A stretch of 64,000 nucleotides of DNA from Clostridia bacterium (GTDB taxonomy: Bacteria; Bacillota; Clostridia; Oscillospirales; CAG-272). The notes beneath the pieces were generated by a model. The model was not told the DNA's origin. It did no database searches and worked only from the letters and a program-made list of their open reading frames with translations. Positions 47,501-50,740 of this stretch are shown here, in pieces; the first letter of the stretch is position 1; the number at the start of each line of letters is the position of its first letter. The translations under genes and the position numbers were made by a program. Location: contig JAGARU010000098.1 in assembly GCA_017622085.1 (NCBI GenBank), positions 62,001 to 126,000 of the forward strand, read 5' to 3'.

Positions 47501-49048
47501 GTAACAGTTGCCCAAACAATTGTTGATGCAAAAGGTCACCAGGAAGAAACAATTCCTGCAGTTGCTCCTCAGGTTGGAAAAACAGGCCTGACTGAAGGCA
47601 AAAAGTGTTCTGCGTGTCAATTAACATTAGTTAAACAGGAGCTCATACCAATGCTTTATAGCATTGCTGTGACTATTACCCCTGAAGATGCAGCTATATT
47701 AACTGTTTCATCGTTTGCAGTTTCAGAAGGCGAAAATGTTACGATGGTGATTGTAGAAAAAGCGGGGTACCGTTTTGATGGATGGTATCTCAATGGCGTG
47801 AGAGTCAGCGACAATCTTGAGTATACTTTCTCTGCAAAAGCTAGTAATCTTGTGTTCGAGGGAAAATTCGTTGAAAAGACTACTGAATGGGATGGTGCTA
47901 TAGCGACTATGTTTAATGGTGGCAATGGTACGCAAAGCGACCCATATTTAATTGCCGATGGCGCTCAGCTAGCACTTTTGGCCTCGTTGATAAACGGAAG
48001 TAATGATAACACTTATTTTGATAAATACTATCGATTAGAGCGTGATATCGATTTGGGCGGCCAAGAATGGACTCCAATTGGATGCTTTAATTATGGTCCT
48101 GCAACAAGCGATTACTCATATAATCGAGCATTTTCCGGACACTTTGACGGAAATGGATATACGATTTCTAATTTCACAATTACTGATTCTCCGGAATTAT
48201 ATTCGTCATATTTAGGATTGTTTGGGCTTGTGTGTGCTCAAGAGTGGCGTCCTTCTATCTGTAATCTTACAATAAAAGATGCTACGATTAAGGTAAAGCT
48301 TCATCGTTCAGCTCATGTAGGGATACTTGCAGGAGGCATCTCACGAGGAGATACAGAAAATTGCGTTATAGAAGGGAATATAATAATTGATGCTATGCAA
48401 CAAACCGTTTGGGCTGGTGGTTTGGCTGGAAATCTTGCGGGGGGAAGAGTTGATAAGTGTTATACAAAATGCACTATTCAAGTTGTGAACTCCGACATTT
48501 TAGATTTAGGGGGACTTGTTGGATTTGCTTATGATGCCTCAAGAGTTACAAACAGTTATTCTGACGGAGAACTTGTTGGTTTTGCTGGAAGTTGCGAGGT
48601 AGGAGGAATTATTGGATCGTCATATGCACATGTTGATGGCTTGAAGTGTGCTATCGAAAATAGTTACTCTTTTGCAAATATTAATGCGACAGGTTTAGAT
48701 TACTCATCAACGATTGCAGGTGGAATTGTTGGAGGTTCATATTATACAACAGTCAAAGCATCGATTGCCCTTGGTAATATTATTGCCAGCAACGAAAAGG
48801 TGAATTGTCATTTGGGCGCTATAATTGGATATGATTATTCATCATCGGTGGATAAATGCTATAGGAGAGAGGACCAATGCCTAAGTGAAAATGGCGTGGT
48901 TAAAATTGAGGATTTGTATAGTTCTATAGTTGTTGCAGAACAATTGAGTAGCAAAGATTTTTACACAGATGTGCTAGGTTGGGATTCAAGCATTTGGAAC
49001 TTTGATAACTTGGATTCTGTAAATGCATGGTACCCTGCGCTGAAATAG
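29561..49048 (+). CDS. 6495-aa surface protein: cohesin, dockerin, three solute-binding modules, LRRs, GLUG
   Basis: Starts 30 bp after the previous gene. Order by residue: signal peptide (1-28, ending VHA); cohesin (33-166); dockerin with two good calcium loops (about 168-228, DINADRVVNTKD and DVNGDNYINTKD); then Cys-rich repeats separating three solute-binding-protein-like modules (about 310-747, 852-1290, 2029-2467), four LRR blocks (about 1512-1953, 2877-3344, 3416-3877, 4146-4680) and a discoidin-like module (2566-2714). After about residue 4687 the DNA becomes AT-rich: Cys-rich repeats, an InlB repeat (4957-5024), about 650 residues of unrecognised beta-rich sequence, more Cys-rich repeats (5674-6030), a divergent InlB repeat and GLUG motifs (from 6107). 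No wall anchor is visible. The open frame is uninterrupted. A strong terminator follows. The role is inferred as adhesion or ligand capture. Confidence 0.9.
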   Translation: MEKRLSRVISMILAVFMIVSMMPISVHAADAEDTGLTLSVSSVSGMPGETVQVEITLENNPGLASLKFDVEYDEKALTLTNVALSKAFTYITTPEPYVNPQPITMISPLADVTDEGVLATLTFVIAEDAKDNYHAEITLDYEATDIFNAADEEIPLTVVDGCVEVFHGIPGDINADRVVNTKDAILLFRYIAEWTVDVDTAALDVNGDNYINTKDAIALFRYIAEWPGITLHRGEICTHKLTAVEGREPTCTKDGNIAYWFCELCDRVYKDAACKSQITMEDTILSKLGHNYVDDICQNCGHNRGTDKTDAPVINWNGATIDVFGNGWYNATGPWIPVEFWVNEYDQSDLNDAILNRMKYLEDTFNVTFRWNAVTNPSSTNAITAAIAAGTADYDLWYVKPMAIQNIVANQLVYDLANSSFIDFTKSYYNQLATESFTVNGHTFFAMGDINYIAYEITYLWLVNSDLAATVEGFPEDIYETVRNGEWTLDLAFELAAKAMSDNGDGVMDTQDTYGLVSNVGSLSNWYNHCGITSVVNNNGKFELGVSRTTSAFVDYVLNMASSNWFASFEWKDASDLFESGRALFLQDTVNSLPGYLKADPSLHVVPNPKYDANSSVYYSNGANSQAQAVAIPKCTENSAMSEYFLELLAATSAEYIIPAYINERTAGAEEQEAIAEMLRAYVFPGSVIDLGMATNGWGNVAGSIMNPSFTNKVNTFAQDYAANVHASQATLNSWNTAWGSYVEDRGTDGEGHHTTFHEEQSPTCTESGHAEYWYCSVCDKYYADYAGKEVLTYEDTVLAPTGHTYSAVWSSNSTHHWHAPTCGCELEGTDYDEHTFNDDGVCTVCEYGAVPDFSGNTVNVFANGWYGASGAWAPIEFWVTEYGQTALHDAVLNRGVYIEETYGVKLNWSMVTSPSNLNVITSALDAGTKDYDLWINKMMACQNIIANGLVYDLSDSEYIDFSKSYYSQLGKEAFTVQGHTFFATGDFNYIAYEVTYLWLVNNKLASEINGFPEDIYETVRNGEWTLDLAFELAAKAMSDNNNNGAVDVEDTFGLCSNSLGNWYNYCGVSSIVSKDGQYELGIKDHDRINKVIGYALRMVNSGWFYAGSWQDGSAIFTNGRCLFFQDVVNGLPGYLGVNPDLYVVPNPKFDAEDPTYYTTGAYSQANSICIPKCTQDREMSEFFFDVLFATASEQIIPAYLEERLINADPDNYEDVEDMLLNYIFPGALYDVGSQTNGWSSVCGNILSPSINNKVNTFIADYEANIDAAQATVDQWNANWADYVDECLTDAHGHKLTYYPGQDPTCEADGTLGHWSCYVCDTWYSDNLEVVTKEDLILPAVPHNLLFVEACEPEDCNTPGNIACYVCEECERIFADEACTKELTLEEALIYSNVHAPIFVEAAEATCANPGNIACYVCEDCERVFADKECTKELALEDVLIYSDVHTLTHVEAKAPTCAVAGNIEYYFCTVCKEYFLDSGAEKRTTAEKVTLPTIAHTMEDGTCTVCGLRESTEGLEFQLNNDGKSYTLIGIGTCTEAEIYVGLYQGLPVTTVGRDAFMDNNTLTSVTLGSCVTRIEGQAFFGCNNLTKFDMTDNVTYLGSNAFCQVPFTTFTVPAGVTELPGLLFQNCNALTEVIVHANVTYISGNTFVGCKNLETITIAEGNPVFVWTNGTLINKETGVLIRGNKSGYIPDDGSVTVIGANAFQNCGEITDLVIPNTIIRIDEYAFESCRNLTTVSIPASVREIQPSAFTGCNNIKSLIIDKDNPIFYAGTGCIINRETKTLVLGFANCVIPSDGSVTAIGDYAFQDCYQLTAIEIPDTVTSIGEYAFSWSGLKTIVIPKSVTYLGWGAFNGCQSLVEVDLQASITYIEGWIFANCRNLTSIIIPEGVTEIAYSAFSGCRSLTTVTLPASLTVLDANVFRNCVNLTRINYAGTAEQFAKLGYTVPETVTVIYEYGVKHILSAHSAKDATCTEDGNIAYYYCTQCQKYFRDEKCTDEVSAKDVFIPATGHNFGDNGTCSNCGAASTGMWAGNTLNVFANQWYSASGAWAPVELWITEYGQTALGDAILNRGAYIEETYGIDMKWSALNATKMDAIATALDAGTKDYDLWVNKILICQAIVANGYVYDLTPSKYIDFSKSYYSDLARDAFTVQGHTFFAMGDFNYIAYEVTYLWLVNNVMASTVDGFPTDIYETVRNGEWTLDLAFELAAKASADMNGDGVMDAKDTYGLVTSSLGNWFNYCGISSVETEGGKYQLGFDMSRTEKAISYFLDLVNSSWFSKLSWEDGASLFDNDNSCLFLQEVLNGISRHLAANPDLYIVPNPKLNADDPYYYTTGAYMQANAICIPKCTQNREMSEFFFDVLFATASEQIMPAYLEERLINADWNGDNLDNLTDMLKNYIFPGMLLDPGSQTNQWSTVCGEITTPTINKAQNTFMADYFANVDKAQSTVNQWNANWANYKEDGTKDTTHEHDYVYYGETVADCIHPGHYAYSICTICGDNDYKEIPAGHSLVHHEAKDSTSCTEAGWKSYVTCTECPYTTFGGYYYAHSFKGDRCTLCGLQAEILHLSPVNPTFANPANAWSGGITQLLDGNFEGTVAIVPADEKIPGSQITLPFKGVQYVDYVIVYANNHHPEHEGVWGDGDLVLTVEVLEKGEWTTIAVYSQNENNTDSVSGIIASQIHIGRTVEQIRITTGTCVKWFSYLYEVEIVNYGDPSRGHNVVMQEGSSDATCDHPGYQAYATCADCGKIFYFHMTPQLAHSMTATEAKNPTCTEAGNEAYWYCSNCNKYYGNAQGTYEIQLQEAVLPATGHKIVALAEKAATCTEPGNVACWYCENCDKYFSDEKAINELDPAQATTPALDHNMVDGVCTRCGAGVSTEGLEFQLNEDGQSYTWIGLGTCTATELVVDTYQGLPVTTVGSNALGWNSNVTKVTLGPSVTTLLDMAFSDGRKLTQVIMSDNLTDIRQNAFAGTGITSFTVPAGVTQLSEFGIFQNCYSLKELNVHANVTYIYSSIFRMCTALETINVASDNQRYYVADGCLIDRDNKILIRATQGATLPTDGSITRIGSYAFSGDDTLVSVTFPNTVTEIQGNVFDGCNNLATVHIPASVIKINSSAFNNCQVASITIDERNPNYYMGTGCMIDRVNKTLMIGFAGCVIPDDGSVTTIGRYAFNGCHGLTSLYIPESVTSIGYAAFEGCSNLESINIPSGVTVIEDWTFAQCQKLTSIVIPEGVTRIGSEAFYNCIALTEIIIPGTVVTINAWAFERCISLVSVKLSEGVTEVYDCAFWGCENLEAVTLPASLTTLSANAFQNCDSLTTIRYAGNEEQFAALGYTAPDGVTVVYGYGNHVIEALAAKDATCGEDGNIACYTCTKCGEYFSDADGKVSLLKSQVILKATGHTLVDGACTSCGATEFESTAGLEFQLNDDGQSYTLINGRNCREANVIIDLYQGLPVTAISDWAFEQNRYVETVTLGNHVTTICNGAFYGCQNLRSISLNQVTYLSGNVFYNCSSLESVVIPEGVTDLHNEVLGYCTSLKGVTIPASVTYIDPWAFYGSGSLETITVAEGNEYCYVAGNSLITKDGMLVRGTNTTVIPTDGTVTCIGVVAFAGCETLTSLVIPEGILEIGDRVFENTGLTSIHLPASIQYVTGNAFAGSNIKDITIAKDHPSLIVVNGNVINTDTKTLVIGRNGDIPTDGSVTAIGDHAFANNANLTSIVIPDAVTYISSHAFANCSNLTSVKLPDGLTEISSGMFINCCNLTAITLPEGLSYIGSWAFNGCNNLQSIVIPSTVTTIDYRAFGFCESLTEVVLPNGLTELGNEAFGWCYNLNKIVIPSTVTNLYYELLWECNSLTTVQFLGTEEQFTAWGIYIPNGATVIYGCENHTMTELAEKEANCTETGNVACYYCTTCGKYFEDKEGSSELSSSQVLLPKKHNLVEVAATETTCNTAGMLAHYLCKDCMKLFSPNGDRVYIDPMPEYSGKSRAPIYLSAIPEATFVYSAEVQTYVTTLMDRNYFLSASKGNTTFECMTVQYDSIGTAWCVANLYDQNLQLVPAACLLEGTPYKLGTYQNDRGQYYYYTGELNGTHLDTTSNANQAADVYVEFGDDGFRFYTHNADGVVEVTEEDLYTEAGAHTMVDGTCSTCGRVESTAGLEFQLNSDGKSYILLNGQSCTEANVVIDLYNGLPVTTIAWGAFQNNQNVQSVTVGADVTHINGWAFGNCDNLTSVVLTEGLTWIGNEAFARCESLSSLHIPASVEYIEGNILNNSGVTSLTVAKENPYFYLQDNCLISTKDGACTLVMGNANSVIPYGVTAIGPWAFYYCADLTEIVIPDSVTHIEHAAFAGCNSLKSVTMSQNLQYLGYRAFEDCLSLETIELPSTLTTIEGMAFRWCNSLTGIAIPAGVTYIGDEAFTGCAAMESITVDEGNEYYYASGNCLIDYETQTVILGCSDSVIPEGVKAIGAFAFAAKEKLTSIVIPEGVTVIGMEAFASCSNLESVTLPSTITELGFNAFVNCSKLTTINLPEGLITIDGQAFACCNSLDNVVIPSTVTTIGEGAFSWCNSLTSIVLPEGLTGISDRTFEGCRSLKDVTIPSTVQIIGYMAFSQCEALTEVVIPEGVTTLDKQAFSYCMNLKSVTLPSSLVAIYDSAFMECQALTDVYYLGTEEQFTAISSEIPYGVTVHYGPKEEITTHNTQEVAAVAATCFSGGNIAYWFCVDCGKYFADAKCEVEMRYEDTFIEAGHVYDEISSKAATCTESGYLHQTCSMCGDTIVETTDALGHSLTKDVVKVDPSCTTAGYTSAWCDVCLAYVTINISATGHVPGDMCYTEGFCGEQMLGYVPCIVCNAIIYEFGHTYSKQTITPTCTEDGANVYTCINCGDSYSEPVRAYGHTEGEWEVEKEATCSSEGIAYIACSTCSERIETKVLTKIDHIYNSVVSGSDIVYTCTFCPDSYTIEGEVVYNISFVSNGGTAYDSLSVAEGQIFKLPVPSKEGYDFAGWYFDSELKNLCPEEAIFYENTTLYAGWYTSALSGSMSTNTIFTDVSSDFTFVIESELVLTDENIGKYVFVRDMNGYVPSIYIASQDGNKYTIASNDYASGVKYSVNILDPLVFTESKGNEIWFIVSSENYTNIKYKDGVLFLDDDNIYNAYEDEEAVYIFLRSDLLNTGDIVVVYGTDKEDVLFIMTVVAEGTYNLAYVYEITAVDSDLVFEEYDVYYSGELDVSDIEFEENLEEVLLTQLENSEVYASFAYAASMFAATYSTNSEYEYKYQGLAATPSFSKQGSKITVTYTVVAKFIRTHKATGAKGSEFAITLKITAELKFNATFSGSSPKNFSFVVDTDTMIKTDLFASLSNSEKENLELVNFKKIFDQARESGQFGELDESSASAEREFTIGHVTIQLPGGFSVGVELGSIISLDAVGEIGISAQLNMLTRLGLSYSNSKIKLIKSFDSSLNLSVYLMGKIEAAGLSTVKITASFLGLVNVHVELAVGPYFEIGGMFTAALSAGGGSNVILGGYLETGTKVEAKIGASVQFRIKAKLFGIKINKTVTLFDKEWTIYSNTFPVITIGEKKTALYFNDVEETIDCEYVCGKPLDLTKLVDQKIVVQDLTEMSKAIEEAECTYYIQQERGGFRSNGVTLASNGILTVTDTDHTEFVLKIKVVSGDLHKIVYLNVTFVHDEKTVAAQAATCTEAGNAEYVICNNCKELLAGDNSVISALDHDKIYHDDLAPTCEVAGWTGYVTCSRCDYKEITVVSKLNHQEETIPGVAATCTESGLTDGIRCTRCTVTIQPQTTIRPLGHTDSEWITDVEATCTAEGTKHIECVTCKVTLRTSAIPMLEHVSSEWIVDVAATCLEDGSMHTECVSCKATLETETISALDHDMIAHTAKMPTCTEIGWNAYEACSRCAHTTYAELPATGHNHQATVTAPTCTEKGYTTHVCHCGDTYVDSYVDANGHDEVVDAAIAATCTETGLTEGKHCIVCKIVTVAQTIVDAKGHQEETIPAVAPQVGKTGLTEGKKCSACQLTLVKQELIPMLYSIAVTITPEDAAILTVSSFAVSEGENVTMVIVEKAGYRFDGWYLNGVRVSDNLEYTFSAKASNLVFEGKFVEKTTEWDGAIATMFNGGNGTQSDPYLIADGAQLALLASLINGSNDNTYFDKYYRLERDIDLGGQEWTPIGCFNYGPATSDYSYNRAFSGHFDGNGYTISNFTITDSPELYSSYLGLFGLVCAQEWRPSICNLTIKDATIKVKLHRSAHVGILAGGISRGDTENCVIEGNIIIDAMQQTVWAGGLAGNLAGGRVDKCYTKCTIQVVNSDILDLGGLVGFAYDASRVTNSYSDGELVGFAGSCEVGGIIGSSYAHVDGLKCAIENSYSFANINATGLDYSSTIAGGIVGGSYYTTVKASIALGNIIASNEKVNCHLGAIIGYDYSSSVDKCYRREDQCLSENGVVKIEDLYSSIVVAEQLSSKDFYTDVLGWDSSIWNFDNLDSVNAWYPALK
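30490..31800 (+). other. Solute-binding-protein-like module 1
   Basis: About 437 residues resembling ABC-transporter family 1 binding proteins without their own signal peptide. It has an N-lobe strand with VNEYDQ, a helix NGEWTLDLAFELAAKA, a calcium-type loop DNGDGVMDTQDTYGL, and a C-terminal NWGNV-like helix region. It is the most diverged of the three. Confidence 0.75.
32115..33430 (+). other. Solute-binding-protein-like module 2
   Basis: Same module as at 30490, with NTVNVFANGWYGASGAW at the start and the same NGEWTLDLAFELAAKA helix. Its segment 33097-33180 is almost identical in DNA to 36618-36705 of module 3. Confidence 0.75.
34095..35420 (+). repeat. LRR block 1 of the 6495-aa protein
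   Basis: BspA-type repeats opened by an STEGLEFQLNNDGKSYTL cap, with repeat pattern IGEYAFSWSGLKTIVIPKSV. Further blocks with the same cap lie at 38188-39590, 39806-41190 and 41997-43600. Confidence 0.82.
35645..36960 (+). other. Solute-binding-protein-like module 3
   Basis: Third copy (NTLNVFANQWYSASGAW; DMNGDGVMDAKDTYGL). It is close to module 2 in protein and DNA. It is separated from module 2 by Cys-rich repeats and LRR block 1, so the modules were copied as cassettes. Confidence 0.75.
37255..37700 (+). other. Discoidin-like module of the 6495-aa protein
   Basis: About 148 residues of beta-sandwich type: a turn GGITQLLDGNFEG, strands QYVDYVIVYANNH and LVLTVEVLEKGEWTTIAVYS, and a final SYLYEVEIVNYG. 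The layout matches F5/8 type C (CBM32-like) domains, which bind sugars or lipids. The identification is tentative. Confidence 0.55.
43610..49048 (+). other. AT-rich C-terminal third of the 6495-aa gene
   Basis: At about 43610 codon use shifts at once from C/G-ending to A/T-ending codons while the frame stays open. The segment codes Cys-rich repeats, InlB repeats, a large unrecognised beta-rich region (44640-46590) and GLUG motifs (FSGHFDGNGYTISNFTI; DIDLGGQEWTPIG). It looks like a separately acquired module. Confidence 0.75.
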
Positions 49049-49054
49049 CACAGA

Positions 49055-49087
49055 TAAAAAAGATCCCACCTCGGTGGGATCTTTTTT
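49055..49087 (+). terminator. Terminator of the 30-kb scaffold operon
   Basis: AAAAAGATCCCACC pairs with GGTGGGATCTTTTTTT across a two-base loop. It begins seven bases after the stop codon. Confidence 0.92.
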
Positions 49088-49099
49088 TACCCACAAAAC

Positions 49100-49128
49100 T
49101 TGACAACGGGCAGGGAAAAATGCATAAT
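49100..49128 (+). promoter_or_regulatory. Promoter of the LiaF-like/DUF4097-like pair
   Basis: TTGACA (49100-49105), a 17-bp spacer and CATAAT (49123-49128), just after the scaffold terminator. Confidence 0.78.
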
Positions 49129-49162
49129 AAAGGTGAATCATAATAGGAAAGGAGCTACGGGT

Positions 49163-49840
49163 ATGAAAAAGCTTAGTAGTGTTTTATGGGGAATCGCGCT
49201 GGTTGCGGTAGGCCTTTTGCTGGGTCTCCGGGTGTTTGGCGTGATCGAATTTGAGATCTTTTTTGACGGATGGTGGACGTTGTTTATCATCGTTCCTTGC
49301 CTGATCGGGTTCTTTACCGACCGAGACAAATGGGGCAATCTGATCGGCGTAGGCATTGGTGCCTTCCTCTTGCTTTGCTGTCAGAACGTGCTGGACTTCA
49401 GCCTGCTTTGGAAGCTTTTGCCTGCGGCTCTGGTCGTAATCGTCGGTATCCGCCTGATCCTCGGCGGGCTGCGGAACAACAATGCAACCAAGGTATTCGA
49501 GTCTGCCCAGCAGAGCGGCGCCGGCACGCGGGAGAGCTGTGCCACCTTCTCCTCCTGTAACTTGAACTTTGACGGACAGACCTTTGACGGCGCGGAGCTG
49601 ACGGCAGTGTTCGGTGGCGTTAAGTGCGACCTCCGCCATGCCATTATTGACAAGGACTGTGCCATTAAGGCCACAGCCGTGTTTGGCGGCATTGATATTC
49701 TGGTGCCCGACAACGTAACCATCAAAATTGAATCCACCTCGATCTTTGGCGGTGTAGAGAACAAATCCTCCGCCGGTGGCGGCACGGTTACCCTTTACGT
49801 GGGTGGAACCTGCCTGTTTGGAGGCGTTACGGTCAAATGA
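49163..49840 (+). CDS. LiaF-like membrane protein
   Basis: 225 residues. The ATG at 49163 follows GGAAAGGAG; an upstream in-frame start lies within the promoter. Four transmembrane helices (residues about 8-105, including LLGLRVFGVIEFEIFFDGWW) are followed by a cytoplasmic beta-helical domain with repeated phenylalanine-glycine-glycine turns (AVFGGVKCDL, AVFGGIDILV, SIFGGVEN, CLFGGVTVK). This is the plan of LiaF/YvqF-type cell-envelope stress proteins, which in Bacilli restrain a LiaRS-type two-component system. No LiaR or LiaS gene is in the window. The stop overlaps the next start (ATGA), so both genes form one unit. Confidence 0.86.
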   Translation: MKKLSSVLWGIALVAVGLLLGLRVFGVIEFEIFFDGWWTLFIIVPCLIGFFTDRDKWGNLIGVGIGAFLLLCCQNVLDFSLLWKLLPAALVVIVGIRLILGGLRNNNATKVFESAQQSGAGTRESCATFSSCNLNFDGQTFDGAELTAVFGGVKCDLRHAIIDKDCAIKATAVFGGIDILVPDNVTIKIESTSIFGGVENKSSAGGGTVTLYVGGTCLFGGVTVK

Positions 49841-50643
49841 CATCGACACAGAAAGTAATCAAATATTGCGCCATTGCTCTGGCCATCTTTCTCATCGTCA
49901 GCATCATCGGTGGCATCGTAGGCGCTCTCTCCTCACTGGTGCTCCTCTTTGGGGACTCCGACGTGACCGGAGAAATGAAAAGCTATCCCATCACCGACGG
50001 TGTAAAGCGGCTGGATATTGAAATCGGCTCTGCCCGTTTGGAGATTCGCACCGGGGAGACCTTCGCCTTGGAGTGCAATCATAAGTATATTTCCGTCAAG
50101 CAGACCGGAGATACGTTGACCATCCATGAACCCACCCGCATTGGCATCAACCGTAGTAGTAGCGCAAGCGTGATTCTTACGGTGCCGGAGGGTACGGTTT
50201 TCGACCGTGCCTCCATTGTGACCGGCGCGGGAGCGGTTACGGTAGACGCCCTCTCCGCCAATCGCCTTTCCTTGGTGCTAGGTGCCGGTGAGGTCCGTAT
50301 CGACTTCCTGCAGGCTGAGACCCGGGCAGAGATCAGCGGTGGTGCCGGACGAATGACCGTTAAGGGAGGCACGCTCCACGATCTGGAGTTAGACATGGGT
50401 GTGGGCGAACTGAACCTGACCTCCCGCCTGACCGGCTCGTGTGACATCGATCAGGGTGTCGGAGAGATGAACCTCATCCTTTTGGGTGAGAAATCCGACT
50501 ACCGCATTGACCTTGAAAAGGGTCTTGGCTCCGCCATCCTCGACGGCATGACCGTTTCCGGCGGAATCTACGGTAACGGCTCGAGCCGCTTGGATATCGA
50601 CGGCGGCATTGGCTCCATTACGATTTCCTATAAGCCCCAATAA
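49837..50643 (+). CDS. Membrane-anchored DUF4097-like beta-helix protein
   Basis: 268 residues. One transmembrane segment at about 9-38 (YCAIALAIFLIVSIIGGIVG) is followed by a right-handed parallel beta-helix of short repeats (LDIEIGSARLEI, VTGAGAVTVDAL, LVLGAGEVRIDF, LDMGVGELNL). This matches the DUF4097 'putative adhesin' class that often accompanies LiaF-like or PspC-like proteins in envelope stress loci. Its start overlaps the upstream stop by four bases, indicating translational coupling. No wall anchor or catalytic motif is visible. A perfect hairpin terminator follows. Confidence 0.85.
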   Translation: MTSTQKVIKYCAIALAIFLIVSIIGGIVGALSSLVLLFGDSDVTGEMKSYPITDGVKRLDIEIGSARLEIRTGETFALECNHKYISVKQTGDTLTIHEPTRIGINRSSSASVILTVPEGTVFDRASIVTGAGAVTVDALSANRLSLVLGAGEVRIDFLQAETRAEISGGAGRMTVKGGTLHDLELDMGVGELNLTSRLTGSCDIDQGVGEMNLILLGEKSDYRIDLEKGLGSAILDGMTVSGGIYGNGSSRLDIDGGIGSITISYKPQ

Positions 50644-50644
50644 G

Positions 50645-50678
50645 CAAAGCGCTCCATCCTGCGATGGAGCGCTTTGTT
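50645..50678 (+). terminator. Rho-independent terminator
   Basis: CAAAGCGCTCCATC pairs perfectly with GATGGAGCGCTTTG (50645-50676); a short T-rich tail follows. Confidence 0.85.
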
Positions 50679-50683
50679 GTGCC

Positions 50684-50712
50684 TTGCATCCCGGCGACGG
50701 CTATGGTATAAT
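50684..50712 (+). promoter_or_regulatory. Promoter of the GH2 gene
   Basis: TTGCAT (50684-50689), a 17-bp spacer and TATAAT (50707-50712). Confidence 0.8.
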
Positions 50713-50740
50713 AAGAAAAAATGCATCTCAAGGAGGCAGT